41,753 nucleotides of DNA from an uncultured Oscillospiraceae bacterium (GCA_900757655.1 CAAEOT010000016.1:1-41753), one strand, 5' to 3'. Counted from the first letter of the stretch, positions 1 through 9,309 are shown. Numbers and translations: made by a program. Notes: generated by a model from the letters alone, not told the origin.

Positions 1-29
1 ATATTGTTTATGCGTTTATATTTATTGGA

Positions 30-1571
<1,542 letters not shown>

Positions 1572-1585
1572 GGATGACGCTCTCC

Positions 1586-3418
1586 TTATTCGACAGTAAC
1601 GGATTTCGCGAGGTTTTTCGGCTTATCGATCGCGCAGCCGTTGGCTTTTGCGACGTAATATGCAAAGAGCTGCAGCGGCACGATCTCCGCCGGGACGACG
1701 AACAGGTCGTCCATGCGCGGTACGAGGATCACATCGTCCGCCTCGGAATAGATGGCGCGATTGCCCTCGAGCGCCACACCAAGCACGCGCGCACCGCGCG
1801 CCTTGACCTCTTTGACGTTGCTCATGGTCTTGTCAAACAGTGGCTCGTAGCACGCGACGGCGATGACGAGACGGTTCTCCTCAATGAGCGCGATCGTGCC
1901 GTGCTTGAGCTCGCCCGCAGCATAGGCCTCCGAGTGCAGGTAGGAGATCTCCTTGAGCTTCAAAGAGCCCTCCATGCAGACGGCGTAGTCCACATTGCGG
2001 CCGATGAAGAACAGGGACGGATTGTTTTTATAGCGCTCGGCAAGCTGCGCGATCTGCGGGTTGAGATCGATGGCGCGCTGCACCATCTGCGGCAGAATCA
2101 TAAGATCGTCCGTGAGCTTTGCCGCCTCTTCCCTGCTCAGGCAGCCGCGCTTCTCGCCCAGATAGAGCGCCAGCAGATACAGCACCGACACCTGCGTGGT
2201 GTAGCCCTTCGTGGTCGCAACGGCGATCTCCGGGCCGGCCCAGGTGTAAATGACATCGTCCGAGATGCGGGCGATCGTGCTGCCGACGACGTTGACAATC
2301 GAGAGCACATAAGCGCCCTTGGACTGCGCCTCGCGGATGGCGGCGATGGTATCCGCCGTCTCGCCGGACTGCGAAATAATGATCATGAGCGTATGCTCGT
2401 CCACGATTGGGTCACGGTAGCGGAACTCACTCGCAAGGTCAGCATCGACCGGAATGTGCGTGAGCTTTTCAAGCGCATACTTGCCCGCCTGCCCCGCGTA
2501 GAACGCCGAGCCGCAGGCCGTGATCATGATCTTGTTGAAGCCCATGAGCTGCTCGTCGGTCATCTTCAGTTCGTCAAACACGACGCGGTGATCCTTCACA
2601 CGCGGGTCGAGCGTGGACTTGATGGCACGCGGCTGCTCCATGATCTCCTTGAGCATGAAGTGCTCGTAGCCGCCCTTTTCGGCAGCCTCGATGTCCCACG
2701 CGACGCGGGAGACGGGCTTCTGCACGGGCTTTCCGGTGCAGTCAAAGACGGTATAACCGTCGGCACGCACCTCGGCGAGCTCACCGTCGTCGAGATAGAC
2801 CACATTTTTCGTGTGCGACACGAGCGCCGTCACGTCAGAGGCAAAGAAGTTTTCACCCGCGCCGACGCCGATGATCAGCGGGCAGCCGTTGCGCGCGAGG
2901 AACATCTGCTCCGGGCAGTCGGCGCACAGAATGCCGATCGCATAGCTGCCCTCCAGACGGCCAAGCGTCTTCATGACGGTGTCCTTCAGGTTGCCGTCGC
3001 CGGTGTAGTACATATCCAGCAGATGGACGATAACCTCCGTGTCCGTCTCACTATGGAACCGGAACCCCTTGGCCTGCAGCATCTCGCGCAGCTCCATGAA
3101 GTTTTCGATGATGCCGTTTTGCACGATGGCGAACTTGCCGTCGTTGCTCACGTGCGGGTGGGCATTCGCCTCCGTCGGCGCGCCGTGCGTTGCCCAGCGC
3201 GTATGGCCGAGGCCGATATAGCCGTGAAGGTCGCTACCGTCATGCGTTTTGGCCAGCAGATTCTTGATCTCGCCGCAGGCCTTGGCAAGCTCGATCGTGC
3301 TGCCGTCGAGCACGGCGATGCCGGCCGAGTCATAGCCGCGGTATTCGAGCTTCTGCAGCCCTTCGAGAAGGATCGGCGCAGCCTGCTGCGCGCCGACGTA
3401 TCCAACAATTCCACACAT
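1586..3418 (-). CDS. glmS: Glutamine--fructose-6-phosphate aminotransferase (isomerizing)
   Basis: GlmS makes glucosamine-6-phosphate from fructose-6-phosphate and glutamine, the entry step to peptidoglycan amino sugars. The 610-residue product has the standard length. The N-terminus MCGIVGYVG supplies the Ntn nucleophile Cys2 once Met1 is removed. Two SIS sugar-isomerase domains follow, and the C-terminus KPKNLAKSVTVE is the conserved GlmS tail. The ATG follows an AAGGAGAACC ribosome binding site. It is the first gene of a glmS-guaA pair. The roughly 90-nt leader between the promoter and the ATG does not show the conserved core of the glmS ribozyme, so I see no sign of GlcN6P-dependent self-cleavage control. 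Confidence 0.97.
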   Translation of the reverse strand: MCGIVGYVGAQQAAPILLEGLQKLEYRGYDSAGIAVLDGSTIELAKACGEIKNLLAKTHDGSDLHGYIGLGHTRWATHGAPTEANAHPHVSNDGKFAIVQNGIIENFMELREMLQAKGFRFHSETDTEVIVHLLDMYYTGDGNLKDTVMKTLGRLEGSYAIGILCADCPEQMFLARNGCPLIIGVGAGENFFASDVTALVSHTKNVVYLDDGELAEVRADGYTVFDCTGKPVQKPVSRVAWDIEAAEKGGYEHFMLKEIMEQPRAIKSTLDPRVKDHRVVFDELKMTDEQLMGFNKIMITACGSAFYAGQAGKYALEKLTHIPVDADLASEFRYRDPIVDEHTLMIIISQSGETADTIAAIREAQSKGAYVLSIVNVVGSTIARISDDVIYTWAGPEIAVATTKGYTTQVSVLYLLALYLGEKRGCLSREEAAKLTDDLMILPQMVQRAIDLNPQIAQLAERYKNNPSLFFIGRNVDYAVCMEGSLKLKEISYLHSEAYAAGELKHGTIALIEENRLVIAVACYEPLFDKTMSNVKEVKARGARVLGVALEGNRAIYSEADDVILVPRMDDLFVVPAEIVPLQLFAYYVAKANGCAIDKPKNLAKSVTVE

Positions 3419-3514
3419 AGTCGGTTCTCCTTATAGTTCTATAAAAATCCGTCTTATCCTGATTCTATGCCGACACCCTGCAAATACGTACAGAATGCCA
3501 AAATAGCATGCTAA

Positions 3515-3543
3515 ATTTTATACCGTTTGGCGGCTCGTGTCAA
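3515..3543 (-). promoter_or_regulatory. Promoter of glmS-guaA
   Basis: On the minus strand the sequence reads TTGACA, 17 bp, TAAAAT, close to the sigma-A consensus. The -35 box is at 3538-3543 and the -10 box at 3515-3520. It would start transcription about 90 nt before the glmS ATG. Confidence 0.75.
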
Positions 3544-3624
3544 GTTTCGGTTTCGCAGCACGCGTCCGGCGCATATTTATGCACACCGCTGTGACGGCAT
3601 CGGGTGCACTTTTCACATCATGTC

Positions 3625-3654
3625 TTGCAGAACGAGCGAAAAAAACTGTAAAAT
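3625..3654 (+). promoter_or_regulatory. Promoter of the gene at 3683
   Basis: TTGCAG at 3625-3630 and TAAAAT at 3649-3654 are separated by 18 bp, giving a plausible sigma-A promoter about 30 nt before the ATG at 3683. Confidence 0.6.
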
Positions 3655-3682
3655 ACAGGTGAGAAAGAACGGAGGCGCAGCT

Positions 3683-4180
3683 ATGGGATTCTTCAAAAGT
3701 AAAAAAGGCAGCATCATCAGCGATTATTTCAGTATAGAGACAGATCTCGGTCAGTTCAAGAAAGGCAATGCGGTGGACAGCGCGCTCTTCCCTGATCATC
3801 TCGAGCTGCAAAATGCCATCGGAAACAAGAAAACGGCGACGCTCGCCTACAGTCAGATCACCGATACTTTTTACGGCTCGAAAACGCAGCTGCAGCTCAA
3901 GGAGAAATCCCCCATCGCACGCGCGTTTGCCGGCGGACTGCTGTTTGGGAGCACCGGCGCTTTTGTCGGCGCACTCAGCGGTCTCGGCAAAAAGGAAAAG
4001 AAGGTTCGGAAAATTGTCTTCATCATCAGCTACGTGACTGCGGACGGACAGGAGGCGTTCCTGCCGTTTGAGGACACAAGGCTGTACAAAGGACCGAAGG
4101 TGGCTGCCAAGCTGCGGGAGCTCTGCGGCATCGAGCGTGTGCAAAAGCAGGCGGCTGCAGCGTCCGTGACTAAGCTGTAA
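3683..4180 (+). CDS. Uncharacterised protein with a central glycine-rich hydrophobic segment
   Basis: I do not recognise a named family for this 165-residue protein. The reading frame is open further upstream, but the ATG at 3683 (MGFFKSKKGS) follows the strong site ACGGAGGCGCAGCT and a matching promoter, so it is the likely start. Residues about 1-75 and 107-150 look like beta-rich soluble sequence. Between them, residues 80-101 form a hydrophobic stretch rich in Gly and Ala (AFAGGLLFGSTGAFVGALSG), flanked by KKEKK. This resembles a glycine-zipper hairpin inserted in a small PH-like fold, but that is only a guess. It stands alone between glmS and the CRISPR array, with its own promoter and terminator. 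Confidence 0.75.
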   Translation: MGFFKSKKGSIISDYFSIETDLGQFKKGNAVDSALFPDHLELQNAIGNKKTATLAYSQITDTFYGSKTQLQLKEKSPIARAFAGGLLFGSTGAFVGALSGLGKKEKKVRKIVFIISYVTADGQEAFLPFEDTRLYKGPKVAAKLRELCGIERVQKQAAAASVTKL

Positions 4181-4215
4181 CGCGGCCGTTGAGCCGGTTT
4201 TGAACTTAAAATACG

Positions 4216-4248
4216 AAAACCCACGGTGCAAATTGCACCGTGGGTTTT
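4216..4248. terminator. Bidirectional terminator between the small gene and the CRISPR array
   Basis: A near-perfect hairpin (stem AACCCACGGTGCAA pairing with TTGCACCGTGGGTT) has an A-run on the left and a T-run on the right, so it can work on both strands. On the plus strand it ends the gene at 3683-4180. On the minus strand it lies just past the decayed last CRISPR repeat and could end the pre-crRNA. Confidence 0.85.
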
Positions 4249-4269
4249 TCCGTTAACCAAAGAAACAGC

Positions 4270-4297
4270 CTCCGTTCCCCGCATGTGCTGGGAAAAG
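4270..4297 (-). repeat. Degenerate terminal CRISPR repeat
   Basis: This segment sits exactly one 61-bp period beyond the repeat at 4331. It keeps 19 of 28 consensus positions. On the minus strand the 5' half (CTTTTCCC, then GCACATGCGGGG) is mostly intact and the last seven bases are all changed. Decay at the 3' end of the leader-distal repeat is a common pattern in CRISPR arrays. Confidence 0.88.
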
Positions 4298-5093
4298 ATA
4301 CGCGCCGTCAGCGCGACGACAGCGTCCGTGGGATCACCCCCGCGTGTGCGGGGAAAAGTACTGCTATGGTGCGGGCTATGACCGGGAAGTGGGATCACCC
4401 CCGCGTGTGCGGGGAAAAGGCCGCTTTCAGCTCCAGCGCTTTACTCGGTGCAGGATCACCCCCGCGTGTGCGGGGAAAAGCAAGCGCATTAAGCCTACTG
4501 GTCGCTCAGCGCGGGATCACCCCCGCGTGTGCGGGGAAAAGCATATTCGGGATTGCCACGCGCCATGCGTTAAAGGATCACCCCCGCGTGTGCGGGGAAA
4601 AGGGAAACCAGCCCTTGCCGTTGTTTGCCACGATAGGATCACCCCCGCGTGTGCGGGGAAAAGTCTATACCTCGGCCATGAAGGCCTACTTTAACAGGAT
4701 CACCCCCGCGTGTGCGGGGAAAAGCTGACAAACGATCGGCTCTCTTTGGCGGTGAAGGGATCACCCCCGCGTGTGCGGGGAAAAGGGCGGTAATCGCCGC
4801 CACAGATGCAATACCAAGGGATCACCCCCGCGTGTGCGGGGAAAAGCGCTGGATCCGGTTCAACTGGACGCCGAGGCGGGGATCACCCCCGCGTGTGCGG
4901 GGAAAAGCCCCTACCGCCGATCTTGATCGTCAGTGCGTTGGGAGGATCACCCCCGCGTGTGCGGGGAAAAGCCTGTTGGCCTGTCGTGTTTTCCCTTTCC
5001 ATGGGGATCACCCCCGCGTGTGCGGGGAAAAGCACGGGCTATCGGACACATACACCTCATACTCGGGATCACCCCCGCGTGTGCGGGGAAAAG
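4270..5093 (-). CRISPR. Type I-E CRISPR array, 13 identical repeats plus one decayed repeat, 13 spacers
   Basis: Identical 28-bp repeats begin (plus-strand left edge) at 4331, 4392, 4453, 4514, 4575, 4636, 4697, 4758, 4819, 4880, 4944, 5005 and 5066. A decayed copy lies at 4270-4297. On the minus strand the repeat starts CTTTT, forms the stem CCCCGC/GCGGGG around ACAC and ends GTGATCC, closely resembling the repeat I recall for Streptococcus thermophilus CRISPR4 (type I-E). Spacers are 33 bp except one of 36 bp at 4908-4943. Three points set the orientation to minus: the array follows the cas operon on that strand, the 3' GTGATCC fits a type I-E crRNA 5' handle, and the decayed repeat is then at the leader-distal end. 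I found no spacer matching this window by eye. Confidence 0.97.
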
Positions 5094-5138
5094 ACTAAAG
5101 AAAGCCTTAAAAAATAAGGACTTTTGATCCCATTGCCA
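5094..5138 (-). promoter_or_regulatory. CRISPR leader (AT-rich gap between cas2 and the first repeat)
   Basis: Only 45 bp separate the cas2 stop from the first repeat. The stretch is strongly AT-rich compared with its surroundings and contains an inverted repeat, CCTTA/TAAGG, around a T-run. By position it is the leader-proximal integration site. A normal leader is longer, so its upstream part must overlap the cas2 coding region. I could not identify a convincing array promoter here, and transcription may also come from the cas operon. Confidence 0.6.
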
Positions 5139-6011
5139 TCAGATTTCATTCAGTTTCTCATAGACCTGAAACGCTGCGATACAGTCCGGCAGCGCGCAGT
5201 GCTGCTGCGCATACTCGATGCCAAAATATGCAGCCAGCGTAGCCAGCCGATGATCCGGCAGGTCGGGAACTTTTCTGCGCGCCAGTTTCAGCGTGTCACG
5301 GATGCGCACATTCGGCAAGGAAAGCCCGAAGCGGGCACTCGCCTTTTTCAAAAATGCCAAATCAAAATCCAGATTGTGCCCCATCACAGGGCTTTGACCG
5401 ACAAATGCCCAAAACTGCTCCAACAGCGGCTGCAGCGCAGTCCCCTGCGCCGACACCGCATTTTGCGTGATGCCAGTCAACGTCGTAATCTCTGCAGGGA
5501 TTGGCTGCTCAGGCCGCACCAGTGCCGAAAACGTATCCGTGACCTGATGCTCGATCACACGGATCGCACCCAGCTCCAATATTTCACTCTTGTCACAGTC
5601 AAGTCCTGTGGTTTCCACATCAATCACGACGTAGCCGAGCTGCTTGGCACGACGTTGCTTGGCCGACTGCTTGTTTCGATCCATTTGGATGATTGCCGAC
5701 TTGCTCAGCGGCGGCTTCTCCCCTTCCGGCAGCGGTGTTGCAAGCGGGCGGCGCATCAGCGTGATGCCCTCATAGTCAGCGGGCTGCCACGTCGTGTTAT
5801 GGACATGAAACGACATCCGCTGCTCGTTATTTGCCGAGTACACCATTGTTGCCCGTCCTCTGGGAAGATGCTTGCAGATCCGTTTCCACAGTTCCTCCCG
5901 TACACGGGGATTCAGTTGGCCGACATAAACACCGGTATTAATCTCCAGCAGCCATTTTGACAGGTCACCGCGCAAACGCGGCGGGCAGTCCGTCACCGTC
6001 ACGACGATCAT
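5139..6011 (-). CDS. cas2: Cas2e fused to a DnaQ-like DEDDh 3'-5' exonuclease
   Basis: This is the Cas2 partner of the Cas1-Cas2 integrase, extended at its C-terminus by an exonuclease domain (290 residues; stand-alone Cas2e is about 95). Residues 1-90 are type I-E Cas2 (MIVVTVTDCPPRLRG; INTGVYVG). After a linker rich in Lys and Arg (about 95-125) comes the nuclease: Asp131 and Glu133 in DVETTG, GHNLDFD at 211-217, and His271 with Asp276 in HCALPD. All DEDDh catalytic positions appear intact, so activity is expected. Cas2-DEDDh fusions are known in type I-E systems such as S. thermophilus CRISPR4, where the domain supports spacer integration, probably by trimming prespacer ends. The start overlaps the cas1 stop by 4 nt. 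Confidence 0.96.
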   Translation of the reverse strand: MIVVTVTDCPPRLRGDLSKWLLEINTGVYVGQLNPRVREELWKRICKHLPRGRATMVYSANNEQRMSFHVHNTTWQPADYEGITLMRRPLATPLPEGEKPPLSKSAIIQMDRNKQSAKQRRAKQLGYVVIDVETTGLDCDKSEILELGAIRVIEHQVTDTFSALVRPEQPIPAEITTLTGITQNAVSAQGTALQPLLEQFWAFVGQSPVMGHNLDFDLAFLKKASARFGLSLPNVRIRDTLKLARRKVPDLPDHRLATLAAYFGIEYAQQHCALPDCIAAFQVYEKLNEI

Positions 6012-6952
6012 GGTTCACCCTCCGCACCGTACAGGCGGCCATTGGCGACCTGACCGCGCCTATCGTCCCAAAGATAGACCGCATTGTCTTCCTCAGACAG
6101 TTCACCGCTGTCAGAGAGCAGGGTTCGGATGTCACGCACCATCTGCTCCATAAGATGGTGCTGAACCATGGCATCGCGCGTTCGACGGCGCATTTCACTG
6201 CCGATGTTTTCGCTGTTGACCGTGGCCGCCAGTTCAAACGCCAGTGGAATCGTAATGTCCGCCTTGTACAGATCCGCAATATCATAGACGAAGGAGCATT
6301 CATGTCCGGTATGGACAAACCCCAGTCCCGGAGAACAGCCGAGCGCCTGGATGACCGCATGCGTCGCGCCGTATAGGCAAGCGTGTCCGGCAGACAGCGC
6401 CTGATTGACGGCATCGCCGCCGTCAAAATTCTCCGGGTCATATGTCCGTCCGCTCCATGGGACGTTCCACTTTTTTGCCGATTGCCGATAGACACTGCGA
6501 ATACGTGCGCCTTCTCTGCCGCGAAGCTGCTGGAGCGTCAGCGCAGACACATCCTCACCCGGAAAGCGCATACTGTACATCTGCCGCACCACACCAAGAC
6601 GCAACCGCGTATTACTGACCAAGGCGGCCTGCCGGATCAGCAGGCCGGCCTTGTGCGTCAGCGCTCGGCCGCCGGCATAATAACGCACACCGTGTTCCCC
6701 TCCCCAGAGAACACTGACACCCGCGTCCCCGATGAGCTCCATGGCGCGGTGCGTCACCTTTGTCCCCGGTCCGAGAAGCAGCACGCTGATCGCCGCCGCG
6801 GGCACAAAGACCGTTCCACGATCATCCGTCACGGTAATGGCGCTGTCCTGACGATTCAAAACACAGTGCTCAAAGTAGAGAAACGTCATGCGATCGCCGA
6901 TCTGCGGCAGCGCCTGAAGCTCCGGACGGATCATGCCAGGCAGGTCAGCCAT
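6008..6952 (-). CDS. cas1: Cas1e CRISPR integrase
   Basis: Cas1 is the metal-dependent nuclease/integrase that inserts new spacers together with Cas2. The 314-residue product matches the Cas1e family. The metal ligands are Glu147 in GREGAR, His214 in GFVHTGH and Asp227 in FVYDIADLYK. Their spacing (67 and 13 residues) equals that of E. coli Glu141, His208 and Asp221. Starting at the second Met (about 6934) would make the numbering identical to E. coli, so the exact start is uncertain. The first ATG overlaps the cas6e end by 8 nt and has only a weak ribosome binding site, which suggests coupled translation. Confidence 0.96.
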   Translation of the reverse strand: MADLPGMIRPELQALPQIGDRMTFLYFEHCVLNRQDSAITVTDDRGTVFVPAAAISVLLLGPGTKVTHRAMELIGDAGVSVLWGGEHGVRYYAGGRALTHKAGLLIRQAALVSNTRLRLGVVRQMYSMRFPGEDVSALTLQQLRGREGARIRSVYRQSAKKWNVPWSGRTYDPENFDGGDAVNQALSAGHACLYGATHAVIQALGCSPGLGFVHTGHECSFVYDIADLYKADITIPLAFELAATVNSENIGSEMRRRTRDAMVQHHLMEQMVRDIRTLLSDSGELSEEDNAVYLWDDRRGQVANGRLYGAEGEP

Positions 6953-7586
6953 GCGACTGCCCTGCCCCGACCAATGTCATAAGCCCCGCGCCATAGGCCT
7001 TGCCCGAGCCGATCCCGCGGCAGAGCGCAGCACAAAAACGCTCCGGATCTTGAACCTCCAAGATCCCCTCATAGGTAACAGCCAAGAAGGTCACGCGGCT
7101 GCCTGTACCGCCTTTTTTAAACCGATACCACTTCACGTTTGTAACCGTGAACGCATCATCCTGCAAGGCGAAACCATGCTTTTCGCTCTGCTTTCGCAGC
7201 CACACAAGCTGATGCTCCGTGGTGCTGTGCGCGCAGACGCGCCCGCGCTGCCCCGGTCCTGCAGGAACACTGTATGTCGGGTTTGCACACAGGCGAAACT
7301 GCCAGCAGCTGCCCGGCAGAATGCGGGTGAGCAGCGGATCATACGACTTTGTCTGCCAATGCTCCCCCGGCGGCGCGAACTGAGCCGCAGCCCGCGTGAG
7401 ATCCGGCGGTGTCTCACTGAGGAGCAGAAGATATTTCTGACCGGCGCGGCTGTCGATCCGCCAGAGGTTTCGCTGCCTCAGGCCAGGAAACGCAGCCTCG
7501 ATCGCCCCATGGAATTTACTCGGCGACGCCAGCGCAGCCAGCGTCTGACGATTTTTCTGATCCAAAAGCATTTGCGTCAGGTACAT
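6945..7586 (-). CDS. cas6e: Cas6e (Cse3/CasE) crRNA-processing endoribonuclease
   Basis: Cas6e cuts pre-crRNA at the base of each repeat hairpin and stays bound to the 3' end as part of Cascade. The 213-residue protein has the two ferredoxin-like halves expected of the RAMP superfamily. The glycine-rich loop GIGSGKAYGAGLMTL is near the C-terminus. His26, in SKFHGAIE, sits where the catalytic histidine of E. coli Cas6e (His20) lies. The ATG follows GGAGGATGCGAT and overlaps the cas5 end by 10 nt. The strong GC stem in this array's repeats is a fitting substrate. Confidence 0.95.
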   Translation of the reverse strand: MYLTQMLLDQKNRQTLAALASPSKFHGAIEAAFPGLRQRNLWRIDSRAGQKYLLLLSETPPDLTRAAAQFAPPGEHWQTKSYDPLLTRILPGSCWQFRLCANPTYSVPAGPGQRGRVCAHSTTEHQLVWLRKQSEKHGFALQDDAFTVTNVKWYRFKKGGTGSRVTFLAVTYEGILEVQDPERFCAALCRGIGSGKAYGAGLMTLVGAGQSHG

Positions 7587-8227
7587 ATCGCATCCTCCAA
7601 TTCCGCCATGGGATCATGCTCCGCCGCACCATGCAGCACACGTTCGGTCACGCGGCGGTATGTATACTCCCGGCGTGCCGGATCAAACGACAGCGGAACG
7701 TCGCGCACAAGCCCGCCCGGCTCACTTGCCGCAGCGTCCAGCACAAGGCGCGTTGCGCCCGGCAGTGCATCGGCGCACAGCGCCGCCTCCAGCGGCTCAT
7801 CCGAAATCTTCAAAAATACTCTGCCGACCGGCGGACAGGAGCGGCGACCAAGATACAGCGGGAACGCCGGAGCTTGCAGCGCCTGCGCGATCTGCGCGAG
7901 CAGCGCACGATCGTCGCTTTCCAGCCCGGCCACGAATTCCGCGTCCGAGAGATAATAGCGATGTGTCACATAAGCTACGTCCTTAGCTGTCCGCGCAATA
8001 TGATAATCACGCAGCAGCACACCCTCGCGGTCAACGCGCACACCAAAGCGGAGACCATTGAGCGTCTGCAGCGCCTCTCGATCCTGCCGCGCGATGCCCA
8101 GCGCCGCCGCGACCAGACCGATCACGCCGCTCTTGCTCGGCTCACGTCCGGTACGCCGCTCATCGAATTTCGAGTCCGTCCCCCAAGATTGCATCGGGCC
8201 GGCCAAGCGCAACAGCAGCGTACTCAT
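7577..8227 (-). CDS. cas5e: Cas5e (CasD), Cascade subunit
   Basis: Cas5e caps the 5' handle of the crRNA in Cascade and links it to Cas8e. The 216-residue product starts MSTLLLRLAGPMQSWGTDSK, which has the LxGPMQSWG signature of Cas5e, followed by TGREPSKSGVIGLVAAALG. It lacks any sign of nuclease activity, as expected for subtype I-E where Cas6e does the cleavage. Its start overlaps the cas7 stop by 4 nt (ATGA), typical of coupled translation. Confidence 0.95.
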   Translation of the reverse strand: MSTLLLRLAGPMQSWGTDSKFDERRTGREPSKSGVIGLVAAALGIARQDREALQTLNGLRFGVRVDREGVLLRDYHIARTAKDVAYVTHRYYLSDAEFVAGLESDDRALLAQIAQALQAPAFPLYLGRRSCPPVGRVFLKISDEPLEAALCADALPGATRLVLDAAASEPGGLVRDVPLSFDPARREYTYRRVTERVLHGAAEHDPMAELEDAICT

Positions 8228-9309
8228 TGCTGCTCCTCACCGCCCTGCAGCCACGCCTCCAACGCATCCAGAAGCGTATTCACGGAGCACGGCTCGGCCA
8301 GAGCCTCCAGACCGCCGCCTACAGCGAGCGAAAGCACCGGCGCAGAGGCAAAATCTGCATATGTCTCCTGCGCATAAGTCACCAGCGCGCGGATCGAACC
8401 GTCCACATAACCGGAATTTCCAGCGCGAACAGGTTTTTCAAACGCGCCGGCCAGATTGATGGGCTGGTCCTTGCGCACGGTCACGTACACAGCATCCGGC
8501 CGCGTCCAGTTGGCAAACGTATTCTGCTTGCCGGTGGGCATACTGCGAATGAACGCATCCACGAACGCGCGCACCGCCTCGGGCGTCTTTTGACCGAGCA
8601 TTTTCCGGAGGTCTTCAACGTTCACGGTCGCATAGCGATACAGCGTGGATGAATTGAATTCCACCGTGCCCAAATGCTCCGCACCGGCATTGTCCTCCGG
8701 CGCACAGTCGTCGACAGCAGTGAAATAATCATACTCGTTCTCCACGGCATGCGTCGAGATCGCGTGCGCGACCTGTGCCGCTGCGTCGAAATTCAGGCGT
8801 TTCTCTTTGGCCACCATGCGGCCAAACAAAGCCAAATCAATCGCAGGCATGCTGTTTAAGGCATCTATGCAAGCCGCTTTGTCGAGCTTCCCATCCTCCG
8901 GCTGCAGGGCGATCTCCGCCAGTGCCTGGATCTGACCGGGGCTGATGAAAAACAGCGCGTCTGTTTTCAGTTTTTCCTTATCCTCTTTGACCTCCACGCC
9001 GGCTGCCTCCAGCACCTTCTGCGCCATCTGCTGCGCCTTTTTCTCAGAGAGATCGGGCTGCAGCTCCAACATCTTTCCGGCGATGAGATCGACCACCAGT
9101 TTCGTCCGCTGGCCGACATCGCCCGCCGAGAGCATCTCCCGGAATTTCAGGCGCATGGCGCGCTTCCACGCCTGACTGGACACTCTGGCGCGCGTCACGC
9201 CACCATAGACAGCGGTCTTCGGACTGCCGGTATCGTCGCGGTTCACGCAGCTTGGCGGAACGGTCTGAAGTACATGGACGTCTACGTAAATTCTCTCGTT
9301 GTTATGCAT
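8224..9309 (-). CDS. cas7e: Cas7e (Cse4/CasC), Cascade backbone subunit
   Basis: Cas7e polymerises along the crRNA spacer and forms the Cascade backbone (six copies in E. coli). The product has 361 residues from the ATG at 9309 (MHNNERIYVDVHV); E. coli CasC has 363. A second ATG three codons earlier (9318) is also possible. The longer open frame further upstream lies inside cse2 and is not Cas7 sequence. Recognisable family features are the early VHVLQTVPPSCVNRDDTGSP and GGVTRARVSSQAWKRAMR. AAAGG lies nine bases before the ATG. The start overlaps the end of cse2 by 8 nt. Confidence 0.95.
   Translation of the reverse strand: MHNNERIYVDVHVLQTVPPSCVNRDDTGSPKTAVYGGVTRARVSSQAWKRAMRLKFREMLSAGDVGQRTKLVVDLIAGKMLELQPDLSEKKAQQMAQKVLEAAGVEVKEDKEKLKTDALFFISPGQIQALAEIALQPEDGKLDKAACIDALNSMPAIDLALFGRMVAKEKRLNFDAAAQVAHAISTHAVENEYDYFTAVDDCAPEDNAGAEHLGTVEFNSSTLYRYATVNVEDLRKMLGQKTPEAVRAFVDAFIRSMPTGKQNTFANWTRPDAVYVTVRKDQPINLAGAFEKPVRAGNSGYVDGSIRALVTYAQETYADFASAPVLSLAVGGGLEALAEPCSVNTLLDALEAWLQGGEEQQ

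Noticed and set aside
1574..3436. 620-codon frame antisense to glmS
   Set aside because: It mirrors the codon pattern of glmS, has no ribosome binding site and its product looks like no protein family. Long antisense frames are common in GC-rich genes.
3419..3514. glmS ribozyme in the glmS leader
   Set aside because: The leader is short and the conserved ribozyme core could not be found by eye.
4298..5065. Self-targeting spacers against genes in this window
   Set aside because: No spacer matched other parts of the window by eye; a full search against the genome was not possible here.
4270..5093. Plus-strand orientation of the array
   Set aside because: Flanking bases at first sight resemble an E. 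coli-like plus-strand repeat, but the cas operon strand, the GTGATCC 3' end and the position of the decayed repeat all favour minus.
4240..5127. Several plus-strand reading frames of 60-160 codons over the CRISPR array, with repeating GSPPRVRGK, DHPRVCGEK or ITPACAGKS peptides
   Set aside because: They are translations of the 28-bp repeat in three frames; none has a ribosome binding site and the peptides follow the 61-bp period.
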